Assembly (NCBI RefSeq): GCF_003696215.1
Contig: NZ_RFFG01000048.1
Span: forward strand, 1-64,000
Source: Actinomadura harenae
Lineage (GTDB): Bacteria > Actinomycetota > Actinomycetes > Streptosporangiales > Streptosporangiaceae
Reading direction: 5' to 3'
Length of the DNA stretch: 64,000 nucleotides
The notes beneath the pieces were generated by a model. That model saw only the letters and a list, made by a program, of their open reading frames with translations, was not told the DNA's origin and made no database searches. This document shows positions 43,587 through 51,244 of this stretch, piece by piece. Each line of letters begins with the position of its first letter. Within the stretch, counting starts at the first letter, position 1. Both the position numbers and the translations under genes were made by a program.

Positions 43587-44383
43587 GCCTTGGCCAGGAC
43601 GTCCGCGAGCAGGCGGCCCATCCGGGACGCGGCGGCCTGTCCGGCCTCCAGGACCTCCTTGTGGTCCAGGAGCTTGTCGCTCAGCCCGGCCGCGATGTTG
43701 GTGACGAGGGAGATGCCCAGCACCTCCGCGCCGCCCTGCCGCGCCGCGACCGTCTCCAGGACGGTCGACATGCCGATCATGTCCGCGCCCATCGTGCGCA
43801 GCATCCGGATCTCGGCCGGGGTCTCGTACGTCGGGCCGCGGAACGCCGCGTACACGCCCTCGGCGAGCGTCGGGTCGGTGGCCTTCGCCAGGGCGCGCAG
43901 CCGCTTGGAGTACGCCTCGGTCAGGTCGAGGAACGTCGCGCCGGTCAGCGGGTTCGCGCCGGTCAGGTTGAGGTGGTCGGAGATCAGCACCGGGTCGCCG
44001 ACCGACTGCGTCTCGGGCCGCAGCCCGCCCGCCGCGTTCGTCAGGACCACCGTCTTCACCCCGGCGGCCAGGGCCGTCCGGACGCCGTGCACGACCGGCT
44101 CGACGCCGCGTCCCTCGTACAGGTGGGTGCGGCCGAGGAACACCAGGCAGCGCCGCCCGCCGACCTCCACGATCCGGATCCGGCCCGCGTGCCCGGCCAC
44201 CCCGGGCGCGGAGAACCCGGGCAGCTCGGTCACGGGGATCTCCGCGACCGGCTCGCCCAGCTCGTCCGCCGCCGGGACCCAGCCCGACCCCATCACCAGG
44301 GCCACGTCGAAGGCGTCGAAACCGCTCATCCGGCGGATCTCGCGCGCGGCGGCCTCGGCCACCTCAAAAGCGTCGTTGCTCAC
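43583..44383 (-). CDS. punA: Purine nucleoside phosphorylase
   Basis: Splits inosine, guanosine and their deoxy forms with phosphate to base plus ribose-1-phosphate. The 266-residue trimeric-class enzyme shows MGSGWVPAADELG near residue 31 (phosphate Ser), GHAGR (His phosphate ligand, about 65), GRTHLYEG and, after VLTNAAGG (purine pocket), the conserved YAAFRGPTYETPAEIRMLR with MIGMSTVLETVAA (Glu and Met at the nucleoside site) and VTNIAAG near the C-terminus carrying the base-contacting Asn. It is the first gene of a two-gene unit with the mutase. Together with add it completes an adenosine to hypoxanthine route. Confidence 0.95.
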   Translation of the reverse strand: MSNDAFEVAEAAAREIRRMSGFDAFDVALVMGSGWVPAADELGEPVAEIPVTELPGFSAPGVAGHAGRIRIVEVGGRRCLVFLGRTHLYEGRGVEPVVHGVRTALAAGVKTVVLTNAAGGLRPETQSVGDPVLISDHLNLTGANPLTGATFLDLTEAYSKRLRALAKATDPTLAEGVYAAFRGPTYETPAEIRMLRTMGADMIGMSTVLETVAARQGGAEVLGISLVTNIAAGLSDKLLDHKEVLEAGQAAASRMGRLLADVLAKA

Positions 44384-44408
44384 GACCCGACATTACCGGC
44401 CGAGATCA

Positions 44409-44446
44409 CCCGGCCGGACGGGCGCCCTGACCGGGCGCCGGCCGGG
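44409..44446 (-). terminator. Terminator of the cyclotransferase gene
   Basis: Nested stems CCCGGCCG/CGGCCGGG (44409-44416 with 44439-44446) and GGCGCCC/GGGCGCC (44421-44427 with 44433-44439) lie directly downstream of the stop at 44453 and before the PNP start. Confidence 0.65.
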
Positions 44447-44452
44447 CCGCCG

Positions 44453-44911
44453 TCAGTCGCCGAGGGACTTGCAGGGCCGCTCGCGCAGGGACTTGACGTA
44501 GTCGTCCGGCGCGCCCGCCCTCTCCGCCGCGTCGGCGAGGATGCCCAGGTAGCGCGCGGACGGCAGGCCGCCCTCGTAGTCGTCCAGGACGTAGATCCAC
44601 GCCAGCGCGTCGCCGTCGAGGGTCTGCACCCGGATCCTGATCTTGCGGTAGACGCCGAGCGCCGCGCCCTCCCAGGCGTCGAGCTCCTGCTCGTCCCAGG
44701 ACGGCACGTCGTACAGGACGACGAACACCTGGTCGAAGCGGTCCTCGACGACGGTGGCGAGAGCGCCCTCCCAGCCCTTGTCCTGACCGCCGAAGGTCAG
44801 CCGCCAGCCGGACAGCCAGCCCGTCCCGCGCATCGGCGAGTGCGGGGCCCGGGAGGCCATCTGCTCATGATCCATGTTGGAGGCGTACGCCGCGTACAGT
44901 GCCACGTCCAC
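44453..44911 (-). CDS. Gamma-glutamylcyclotransferase-like protein
   Basis: A 152-residue cytosolic protein of the GGCT/AIG2-like fold. The N-terminal YAAYASNMDHEQM (residues 6-18) replaces the usual YGTN/YFAYGSNM loop that binds the gamma-glutamyl group, and the central FVVLYDVPSWDEQELDAWEGAALGVYRK contains the catalytic-type Glu in the ELDAWEG helix. The C-terminus KSLRERPCKS holds one Cys. The family releases 5-oxoproline from gamma-glutamyl compounds; whether this member is active is not certain. The GTG at 44911 has GGAGGGG upstream at a rather long spacing, and a GTG two codons on is an alternative. It is divergent from lpdA across about 58 bases, which must hold both promoters. Confidence 0.8.
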   Translation of the reverse strand: MDVALYAAYASNMDHEQMASRAPHSPMRGTGWLSGWRLTFGGQDKGWEGALATVVEDRFDQVFVVLYDVPSWDEQELDAWEGAALGVYRKIRIRVQTLDGDALAWIYVLDDYEGGLPSARYLGILADAAERAGAPDDYVKSLRERPCKSLGD

Positions 44912-44969
44912 CGAGGGTACGCCCCTCCATACCCGGTCGGGGTCCGAGCATCGGACCGCGTGCAGAAGA

Positions 44970-46364
44970 ATGGGAGGCGTGACGCGCATTGTGATCATCG
45001 GAGGAGGCCCAGGCGGCTACGAAGCCGCCCTCGTCGCCGCGCAGCTCGGCGCGGACGTGACCGTGGTGGAGCGTGACGGGCCCGGCGGCGCGTGCGTGCT
45101 GACCGACTGCGTGCCGTCCAAGACGCTGATCGCGACGTCCACCCGCATGGCGGTGATGAGCGAGTCGTCGGCCCTGGGCCTGCGGTTCAACGGCGGCCCG
45201 GACGGCATCGTCGGCGGTCTCGAGGTCGACATCGAGACTGTGAACAAGCGCGTCAAGGACCTCGCCCGCGCGCAGTCGTTCGACGTCGCCGAGCGGCTCG
45301 CCTACGAGGAGGTCAAGATCGTCCGGGGCGAGGCGCGGCTGGTCGAGCCGCACGTCGTCGCCGTCGGCGACCGCCGCATCCGGGCCGACATCATCCTGCT
45401 CGCGACCGGCGCGACCCCCCGGGTGCTGCCCAGCGCCGAGCCGGACGGCGAGCGCATCCTCACCTGGCGGCAGCTCTACGACCTGCCCGAACTCCCCGAG
45501 CACCTGATCGTCGTCGGGTCCGGCGTGACCGGCGCGGAGCTCGCCGGCGCCTACCTGTCGCTCGGCTCCAAGGTCACCCTGGTCTCCTCGCGCGACCGCA
45601 TCCTGCCGTCCGAGGACGCCGACGCCGCGTCCGTCCTCCAGGAGGTCTTCCTCCGCCGCGGCATGAAGGTCATGTCCCGCTCCCGCGCCGCGGGCGCCGA
45701 GCGCACCGGCGACGGCGTGACCGTCACCCTCGAGGACGGCACGAAGGTCGAGGGCTCGCACTGCCTGATGACCGTCGGCATGATCCCCAACACCTCCGGG
45801 ATCGGCCTGGAGGACGTCGGCGTCGCCCTCGACAGCCGCGGCTTCGTCGTCGTCGACAAGGTGTCCCGGACGTCCGTCCCGCACATCTACGCCTCCGGCG
45901 ACTGCACGGGCGTGCTCATGCTCGCGTCCGTCGCCGGCATGCAGGGCCGCATCGCCATGTGGCACGCCCTCGGCGAGGCCGTCCAGCCGCTCAAGCTCGG
46001 CTGGGTCTCCTCCAACATCTTCACCGACCCCGAGGTCGCGTCCGTCGGCGTCACGCAGCAGATGGTCGACTCCGGCGAGGTCAACGCCCGCACGGTCATG
46101 CTGCCGCTGTTCACCAACGCGCGCGCCAAGATGCAGGGCTTCGAGGACGGCTTCGTCAAGCTGTTCTGCCGCCCGTCCACGGGGATCGTCCTCGGTGGCG
46201 TCATCGTGGCCCCGCGCGCGTCCGAGCTGATCCTGGGCGTCTCCCTGGCCGTCCAGCAGCACCTCACGGTCGACCAGGTCGCGCACACCTTCGCGGTCTA
46301 CCCGTCCCTGTCGGGCTCGATCACCGAGGCGTCCCGCCGCCTGATGTCCGAACACGCCTTCTGA
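44970..46364 (+). CDS. lpdA: NAD(P)H-quinone dehydrogenase of the flavoprotein disulfide reductase family (LpdA)
   Basis: A 464-residue FAD protein. FAD-binding GGGPGGYEAAL at 11-21, NAD-binding VVGSGVTGAELAGAYLSLG in the middle and YASGDCTGVLMLASVAG (second FAD motif) give the family fold. The redox Cys pair Cys42/Cys47 (ACVLTDCVPSK) is present, but the C-terminal catalytic His-Pro of true lipoamide dehydrogenases is replaced: AVYPSLSGSITEAS stands where AHPTLSE would be. This is the pattern of M. tuberculosis LpdA (Rv3303c), which reduces quinones rather than lipoamide. The start is either the ATG at 44970 or the GTG at 44979; the latter has GGGAGG only one base away, so I prefer the former. 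Confidence 0.9.
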   Translation: MGGVTRIVIIGGGPGGYEAALVAAQLGADVTVVERDGPGGACVLTDCVPSKTLIATSTRMAVMSESSALGLRFNGGPDGIVGGLEVDIETVNKRVKDLARAQSFDVAERLAYEEVKIVRGEARLVEPHVVAVGDRRIRADIILLATGATPRVLPSAEPDGERILTWRQLYDLPELPEHLIVVGSGVTGAELAGAYLSLGSKVTLVSSRDRILPSEDADAASVLQEVFLRRGMKVMSRSRAAGAERTGDGVTVTLEDGTKVEGSHCLMTVGMIPNTSGIGLEDVGVALDSRGFVVVDKVSRTSVPHIYASGDCTGVLMLASVAGMQGRIAMWHALGEAVQPLKLGWVSSNIFTDPEVASVGVTQQMVDSGEVNARTVMLPLFTNARAKMQGFEDGFVKLFCRPSTGIVLGGVIVAPRASELILGVSLAVQQHLTVDQVAHTFAVYPSLSGSITEASRRLMSEHAF

Positions 46365-46381
46365 TCTCGTCGCGACTCGAG

Positions 46382-46407
46382 CGGCCCGTCCCTCCCGGGG
46401 TGGGCCG
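46382..46407. terminator. Bidirectional terminator lpdA / DUF5313 gene
   Basis: CGGCCC (46382-46387) pairs with GGGCCG (46402-46407), with further CCC/GGG pairing inside, followed by TTTCGCGTTTT on the + strand. It lies between two convergent genes and can serve both. Confidence 0.65.
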
Positions 46408-46424
46408 TTTCGCGTTTTCGCACG

Positions 46425-46751
46425 TCAGCGGCGCTGGCCGGGTGGGACTTCGAGGCCGTGGCGGTGGAGGCGGGAGCGGCGGAGGTCGTCGGCGCTGACG
46501 GCGACGGTGAGGGTGCTGGCCATGAACGCCAGCAGCGCGACCATGAGGCGCACCCACCAGGGGCCGGGGAGCAGGGCGAGCGCCAGGGAGACCGGGATCA
46601 TCAGCGCGATGTGCCGGACGACCAGCCGCGTCCGCCAGCCCGCGTCGGTGAGGTCGTGCCGGACCCAGTCCAGGTTCTCCCGGGGCAGCCGGAACCCCAG
46701 CGTGTACCGCACACGCCGCAGCGGGCCCGGGTCACCCGGAAGACGCCTCAT
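46425..46751 (-). CDS. DUF5313 small membrane protein
   Basis: A 108-residue protein with two adjacent spans (about residues 46-62 and 66-86: HIALMIPVSLALALLPG and WVRLMVALLAFMASTLTV). The N-terminal RRVRYTLGFRLPRENLDWVRHDLTDAGW is the conserved opening of DUF5313, a family confined to actinobacteria. The C-terminus is basic (DDLRRSRLHRHG). The function is unknown; a role in envelope physiology is only suggested by the small helical-hairpin topology. The ATG at 46751 is the first codon of the conserved region. It is transcribed alone and converges on lpdA. Confidence 0.78.
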   Translation of the reverse strand: MRRLPGDPGPLRRVRYTLGFRLPRENLDWVRHDLTDAGWRTRLVVRHIALMIPVSLALALLPGPWWVRLMVALLAFMASTLTVAVSADDLRRSRLHRHGLEVPPGQRR

Positions 46752-46975
46752 GATCGTCCTATCTGTCCCGACAGGGGTTATGTGCCCGGTTCGGACGGCC
46801 CTGCACCCCCCGACCGCGACGGCCGGTCCTGTTCTCTCTCCGGGGCGCCGGACGGGGACGGGAACGGGACCGGCCCGCGTCCTCCGGTGAGGAGGACGCG
46901 GGCCGGTCCGTGGTGTTCGCGCGGTGCTGCTCGGAACAGGTGCTCAGAACGGGCGCTCGGAACGGGGAGCGAGGG

Positions 46976-48322
46976 TTACCAGTCGCCTCCGCCGCCGAAG
47001 TCTCCGCCTCCGCCGAAGTCGCCGGAACCGAAGTCCCAGCCGCCGCCGGCGTCACCGGAGTCGCCGCCGAAGCCGCCGAACCCTCCGCCGCCGCCACCGA
47101 TGTTCGCCATGTCGTGGTGACCGCCCCAGCCGCCCATCATCGAGCCGAGCATGGTGCCGATCATCATTCCGGACAGCAGGTCCATGCCGCCGTACGACTG
47201 GTAGTAACCGCCCGCGTAGGGCGCGTAGGCAGGGCCCGCGTCCCAGTAGGGACGGCGTCCGTCGCCGTAGGGCACCATGCGGACGTCGGGCTGCCCGCCG
47301 CTCAGCACCGCCTGGGCGTCGGACGCGCAGGCCGGGACGGAGCGCGGGGCGCCGCCCGCCGGGGCCCACATGACGTCCTGGACGGACGGCCCGTGCTGCG
47401 GGTTGAAGAAGCAGGGCGCGCGCCGCTCGGGCACCGGACGGCCGTCCAGCAGGGCGCGGCAGGCGATCATGTGGAAGCGGCCGCCCTCCAGCGCGGTCGT
47501 GACGGCCTGCATGTCCTCGGGACGCCGGGCCCCGTCGGTGGCCGTCTTCGCCGCGTCGTAGGAGTTCATCGCCTGCTCGTACTCGGACTTGGCCTCGGCG
47601 TTCAGGCTCGGGTCCATGACGTTGAGGTCCAGGGCGGCGATGTCCTCGCCGAGCTTGGTCACGTCCTCCTCGACGCCGCGCTTGAGCTCGGCCATCTGCC
47701 GCTCCTGGCGCGTCCGGCGGCGCTTGCGCACCACCAGGAACGCCGCGACGCCGCCCGCGACGACCAGGACCAGCAGGCCCAGGACGACGAACATGCCGAC
47801 CGTGCCGGCCTTCTCCTTGTCGGCGGCCTTCTGCTCGGCCTTGTCGGAGAAGTCGATCACGCGCTGCTTCAGCGGCTCGCCGGACACCTGCGACACCAGC
47901 TTGTTGGCGTCCTTCGCTGAGAGGTACGAGCCCTTCTTGGTGAGGGCGAGCATGTGCTTGCCGTCGGACGCGATGGCGACGTAGACCTGTCCCTTGTCCA
48001 CGCGCGTGGCGACGGCCTTCAGCATCGACACGGTCCCCGACTGGGAGTTGTTCCCGTCGGTGACGACGACCCTGATGTCCGCCTTCGAGTTCTTGTCGAG
48101 AGCCGCGTTCATCTCGGCCACGTCGGACGACGGGACCTGAGAGGCGACACTGGTGTCCACGTAGACGCGCGAACTCGTCAGGCCCTTGGCGATCTGGCTC
48201 GCCGAGTCGTCCGCGCGGGCGCCGGTGCCCCACAGACTCACCAGCAGGACGGTCAGTACGGCGACCCCCGCCGCGAGAACACCACGCCTGGCCGTACGCC
48301 GTGGTCTGTTTTCGGATCTCAT
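46976..48322 (-). CDS. TPM-like exported membrane protein with glycine-rich tail
   Basis: A 448-residue protein. After a signal peptide (residues about 14-37, GVLAAGVAVLTVLLVSLWG) comes an extracellular domain of about 130 residues with SSRVYVDTSVASQVPSSDVAEM and IRVVVTDGNNSQSGT, which resembles the TPM/YgcG fold without its acidic metal residues being obvious. A span (about 170-194, MFVVLGLLVLVVAGGVAAFLV) and a basic stop RKRRRTRQER place the rest in the cytoplasm: a coiled helical region, two cysteine pairs (CRAL.. and PCFF, then ACAS) and a GGFGGFGGDSGD-type Gly/Asp tail. The only start is the ATG at 48322, with AAGGAGG 13 bases upstream. The role is unknown. Confidence 0.7.
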   Translation of the reverse strand: MRSENRPRRTARRGVLAAGVAVLTVLLVSLWGTGARADDSASQIAKGLTSSRVYVDTSVASQVPSSDVAEMNAALDKNSKADIRVVVTDGNNSQSGTVSMLKAVATRVDKGQVYVAIASDGKHMLALTKKGSYLSAKDANKLVSQVSGEPLKQRVIDFSDKAEQKAADKEKAGTVGMFVVLGLLVLVVAGGVAAFLVVRKRRRTRQERQMAELKRGVEEDVTKLGEDIAALDLNVMDPSLNAEAKSEYEQAMNSYDAAKTATDGARRPEDMQAVTTALEGGRFHMIACRALLDGRPVPERRAPCFFNPQHGPSVQDVMWAPAGGAPRSVPACASDAQAVLSGGQPDVRMVPYGDGRRPYWDAGPAYAPYAGGYYQSYGGMDLLSGMMIGTMLGSMMGGWGGHHDMANIGGGGGGFGGFGGDSGDAGGGWDFGSGDFGGGGDFGGGGDW

Positions 48323-48531
48323 GATGGTCAGTGTGCCTCCTTGCTGAATAAGACGAGCTCAGCCCCGTGGTCGTTCCGGCGCCGCCCGCGACTCCGCGGC
48401 TTTTGGTGAGACCTTCGTCACACTCTCGCGGTTTTCACCCCGGAAAGGTCCCGCATTCCCCTCAACACCGGCAACCCGCCCGGACCATCCCCGACCCGGA
48501 GCAGACGGCCAGGATGAAACGCCTGAACACG

Positions 48532-48572
48532 CACGAAACCCGCGCCCTGCGGCCGCAGGACACGGGTTCGTG
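48532..48572 (-). terminator. Terminator downstream of the carboxylase gene
   Basis: CACGAAACCCG and CGGGTTCGTG (one bulged A) close a stem that also contains the inner palindrome CCTGCGGCCGCAGG. It sits about 36 bases past the stop of the carboxylase gene. The remaining bases up to 48323 hold the promoter side of the TPM-like gene and nothing else that I can identify. Confidence 0.75.
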
Positions 48573-48607
48573 GACGCGAGGAGACCCTGATGTGGCCCCC
48601 GCGGGGG

Positions 48608-50380
48608 TCAGGAGTCCTTGATCTCGCAGATGACGGCGCCGCTGGAGACCGTCTGGCCGACGCCCGCGGACAGCCCGGTGACGGTCCCGGCCTTGTGCGC
48701 GGTGAGCGGCTGCTCCATCTTCATGGCCTCGAGGACGACGATGGTGTCGCCCGCGGCGACGGCCGCGCCGTCCTCGGCGACGATCTTGACGATCGTGCCC
48801 TGCATGGGGGAGACCAGGGCGTCACCGGACGCCTGCGCCGCCGCCCCGCCCTTCCTGCCGCCGCGCCGCCGGGCCGGGCCCGCCTTCGCCGCGGGAGCCG
48901 CGGAGACGCCCAGCGAGGACGGCAGGGTGACCTCGATCCGCTTGCCGCCCACCTCGACGGTGACGGTCTCACGGGCCCCTCCGGCCTCGTCGTCCTCACC
49001 GGCGGCCGGGGTCGCGAACGGCTCGATGTCGTTGGCGAACTCGGTCTCGATCCACCGGGTGTGGACGGTGAACGAGGACGCGTCGTCCGCCGGGACGAAC
49101 GCCGGGTCGTCCAGGACGCGGCGGTGGAACGGCAGGACGGTCGGCATGCCGTCCACGACGAACTCGTCCAGCGCGCGGCGCGCCCGCTCGACGGCCTGGC
49201 GGCGCGTCGCGCCCGTCACGACCAGCTTGGCGATCAGCGAGTCGAACTGCTGCGGGACGGTCTGCCCCTTCACGTACCCCGAGTCGAGCCGGACGCCCGG
49301 ACCCGACGGCGGCTGCCAGTCGGTCAGCGTCCCGACGGCGGGCAGGAACCCGCGGCCCGCGTCCTCGGCGTTGATCCGGAACTCGATGGAGTGGCCGCGC
49401 AGGACGGGGTCTCCGTAACCGAGCTCCTCGCCGTCGGCGACGCGGAACATCTCGCGGACGAGGTCGATCCCCGCGACCTCCTCGGTGACGGGGTGCTCCA
49501 CCTGGAGACGCGTGTTGACCTCGAGGAACGAGATCGTGCCGTCCTGGCCCACGAGGAACTCGCAGGTGCCCGCGCCCACGTAGCCCGCCTCGCGCAGGAT
49601 CGCCTTCGACGAGCTGTACAGCAGCTCCATCTGCGCGTCGGTCAGGTAGGGGGCCGGGGCCTCCTCCACGAGCTTCTGGTGGCGGCGCTGGAGCGAGCAG
49701 TCGCGCGTCGACACCACGACCACGTTGCCGTGCTTGTCGGCGAGACACTGCGTCTCCACGTGCCGGGGCTTGTCGAGGTACCGCTCGACGAAGCACTCGC
49801 CGCGTCCGAACGCGCCGATCGCCTCGCGGACCGCCGACTCGTACAGCTCCGCGACCTCGCCCAGCTCGCGGGCCACCTTCAGGCCGCGCCCGCCGCCGCC
49901 GAACGCCGCCTTGATCGCGATCGGCAGGCCGTGCTCCTCGGCGAACGCGACGACCTCGTCCGCGCCGGACACCGGGTCCTTGGTGCCCGCGACCAGCGGC
50001 GCGCCGACCCGCTGCGCGATGTGCCGGGCCTGCACCTTGTCGCCGAGCGCCGTGATCGCCGCCGGGGGCGGGCCGATCCAGGTCAGCCCGGCGTTCTCCA
50101 CCGCCGCGGCGAAGTCGGCGTTCTCGGCCAGGAACCCGTACCCGGGGTGGACGGCGTCCGCGCCGGCGTCGGCGGCGATCTTCAGCAGCTTCTCGATGTC
50201 CAGGTAGGACTCGGCGGCCGTCGTCCCGCCCAGGGCGTACGCCTCGTCCGCCACCCGAACGTGCAAGGCGTCCAAGTCCGGCTCGGCGTACACCGCGACA
50301 CTGGTCAACCCGGCGTCGCGGCAAGCGCGGGCAATACGGACCGCGATCTCCCCGCGGTTGGCGATCAAGACCTTGCGCAC
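48608..50380 (-). CDS. accA: Acyl-CoA carboxylase alpha chain (biotin carboxylase + biotin carrier)
   Basis: A 590-residue protein that carboxylates its own biotin with ATP and bicarbonate, then hands CO2 to a separate beta subunit acting on acetyl- or propionyl-CoA. The biotin carboxylase part begins MRKVLIANRGEIAVRIARA, with the ATP-grasp glycine loop KAAFGGGGRGLKV near 160, MEVNTRLQVEHPVTE-type active site (seen as LEVNTRLQVEHP, about 290) and FRINAEDA. A linker rich in Ala/Arg/Gly precedes the biotinyl domain, with biotin-Lys554 in VLEAMKMEQPL. The GTG at 50380 has GGGAGGAG six bases upstream. No beta subunit gene lies in the window. In streptomycetes such chains supply malonyl- and methylmalonyl-CoA. 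Confidence 0.95.
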   Translation of the reverse strand: MRKVLIANRGEIAVRIARACRDAGLTSVAVYAEPDLDALHVRVADEAYALGGTTAAESYLDIEKLLKIAADAGADAVHPGYGFLAENADFAAAVENAGLTWIGPPPAAITALGDKVQARHIAQRVGAPLVAGTKDPVSGADEVVAFAEEHGLPIAIKAAFGGGGRGLKVARELGEVAELYESAVREAIGAFGRGECFVERYLDKPRHVETQCLADKHGNVVVVSTRDCSLQRRHQKLVEEAPAPYLTDAQMELLYSSSKAILREAGYVGAGTCEFLVGQDGTISFLEVNTRLQVEHPVTEEVAGIDLVREMFRVADGEELGYGDPVLRGHSIEFRINAEDAGRGFLPAVGTLTDWQPPSGPGVRLDSGYVKGQTVPQQFDSLIAKLVVTGATRRQAVERARRALDEFVVDGMPTVLPFHRRVLDDPAFVPADDASSFTVHTRWIETEFANDIEPFATPAAGEDDEAGGARETVTVEVGGKRIEVTLPSSLGVSAAPAAKAGPARRRGGRKGGAAAQASGDALVSPMQGTIVKIVAEDGAAVAAGDTIVVLEAMKMEQPLTAHKAGTVTGLSAGVGQTVSSGAVICEIKDS

Positions 50381-50741
50381 GTGGGTCTCCTCCCTCGACT
50401 CGCACGCGCAGTCTAGATAAGAGCCTCGAAGTCGCCGACGGTAAGCCCCTCCTTATGAACCGCCCGGTCGCGGGCGTCCGTCCCCGGGGATGGCGAGCCC
50501 GCTCACGGGGCGGCGGCGAAGGGCCGTCCGAACCGGGTAGGTGAGCGTTCACTTATGGCCTGCACGCTGGGCGGACGCGGCCATGCCCGGCTTCTCCCGC
50601 GATTCCTCGGGACCTGCTCCGCTCCGCCCGGGTGAAGGGGGGCGCCGGGCGGGCGAGCGCTCAAGATCACACTGCGTCGGGGGCGTTCACCGCGTCACGG
50701 CGTACGCGGAAGTGCCGTCCGCGAACGTGCGGACATGAGGA
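50381..50741. promoter_or_regulatory. Intergenic region upstream of the carboxylase gene
   Basis: About 360 bases without a convincing gene. On the minus strand a TATCTA hexamer (50414-50419 complement) could be the -10 for the carboxylase gene. The imperfect palindrome GTGAGCGTTCAC lies at 50541-50552, operator-like and just left of a TTATGG. A 65-codon + strand frame starting at that point has no ribosome-binding site and atypical composition. Confidence 0.4.
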
Positions 50742-50766
50742 AGCCCCCGGCGTCGCGCCGAGGGCT
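50742..50766 (-). terminator. rpmE2 terminator
   Basis: AGCCC-C-CGGCG and CGCCG-A-GGGCT form a stem with one mismatch and a TCG loop, 26 bases beyond the stop of the L31 gene. Confidence 0.8.
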
Positions 50767-50791
50767 CCTGGGGTGACGGGGTGCTCTTGTG

Positions 50792-51040
50792 TCAGCTCTT
50801 GCGGCTGTAACGCCGGTTGAACTTCTCGACGGCTCCGGTCGAGTCGACCAGGCGGCTGCGCCCCGTGTAGAAGGGGTGGCTCGCCGCGGACACGTCGACG
50901 TCCACCACCGGGTAGGTGTTGCCGTCCTCCCAGGTCACCGTCTGCGACGGCCGGACCGTGGAGCGCGTGAGGAACGCGAACCCGGCGCCGCGGTCGCGGA
51001 ACACGACCGGCTGGTACTCGGGGTGGATGCTCTGCTTCAT
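50792..51040 (-). CDS. rpmE2: Type B (zinc-independent) ribosomal protein L31
   Basis: An 82-residue large-subunit ribosomal protein. The sequence MKQSIHPEYQPVVFRDRGAGFAFLT, then WEDGNTYPVVDVDVSAASHPFYTGR and VEKFNRRYSRK, is characteristic of L31. It lacks the CxxC pair of the zinc-binding form, so it is the C-minus paralogue that replaces zinc-L31 when zinc is scarce. The ATG at 51040 has GGAGG five bases upstream. A Zur-box-like sequence lies about 100 bases further up, in keeping with the known zinc control of this paralogue. It is transcribed alone, divergent from a secreted-protein gene, and ends in a hairpin. Confidence 0.95.
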   Translation of the reverse strand: MKQSIHPEYQPVVFRDRGAGFAFLTRSTVRPSQTVTWEDGNTYPVVDVDVSAASHPFYTGRSRLVDSTGAVEKFNRRYSRKS

Positions 51041-51141
51041 GATCGCCTCCGGGGTGGACGGATGGTCGGTGGTCGCCGCGCTGCCGGTGGGACGGTTCAG
51101 GCGGTTCGCCCCGCCCGCATCGCGGACGCCCCGTACAACCG

Positions 51142-51156
51142 GGTGGCAATGGTTTT
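51142..51156 (-). promoter_or_regulatory. Candidate Zur box upstream of rpmE2
   Basis: The minus strand reads TGAAAACCATTGCCA, close to the AT-rich TGAAAATnATTTTCA pattern of actinobacterial Zur sites and conspicuously AT-rich in this GC-rich region. Its location between divergent rpmE2 and the secreted-protein gene would allow control of either one. Confidence 0.6.
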
Positions 51157-51244
51157 CATTCCAGTCATCCGAAACGGGTCTCCCTGAGAGGTGATCAACC
51201 GGTGTATCTTCTGCGGGGATCCGCGGAGATTCGCAGGGAGACGC

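Noticed and set aside
50541..50738. Possible 65-codon gene between rpmE2 and the carboxylase gene
   Set aside because: No ribosome-binding site and no coding-type third-position bias; it begins inside a palindrome that looks regulatory.
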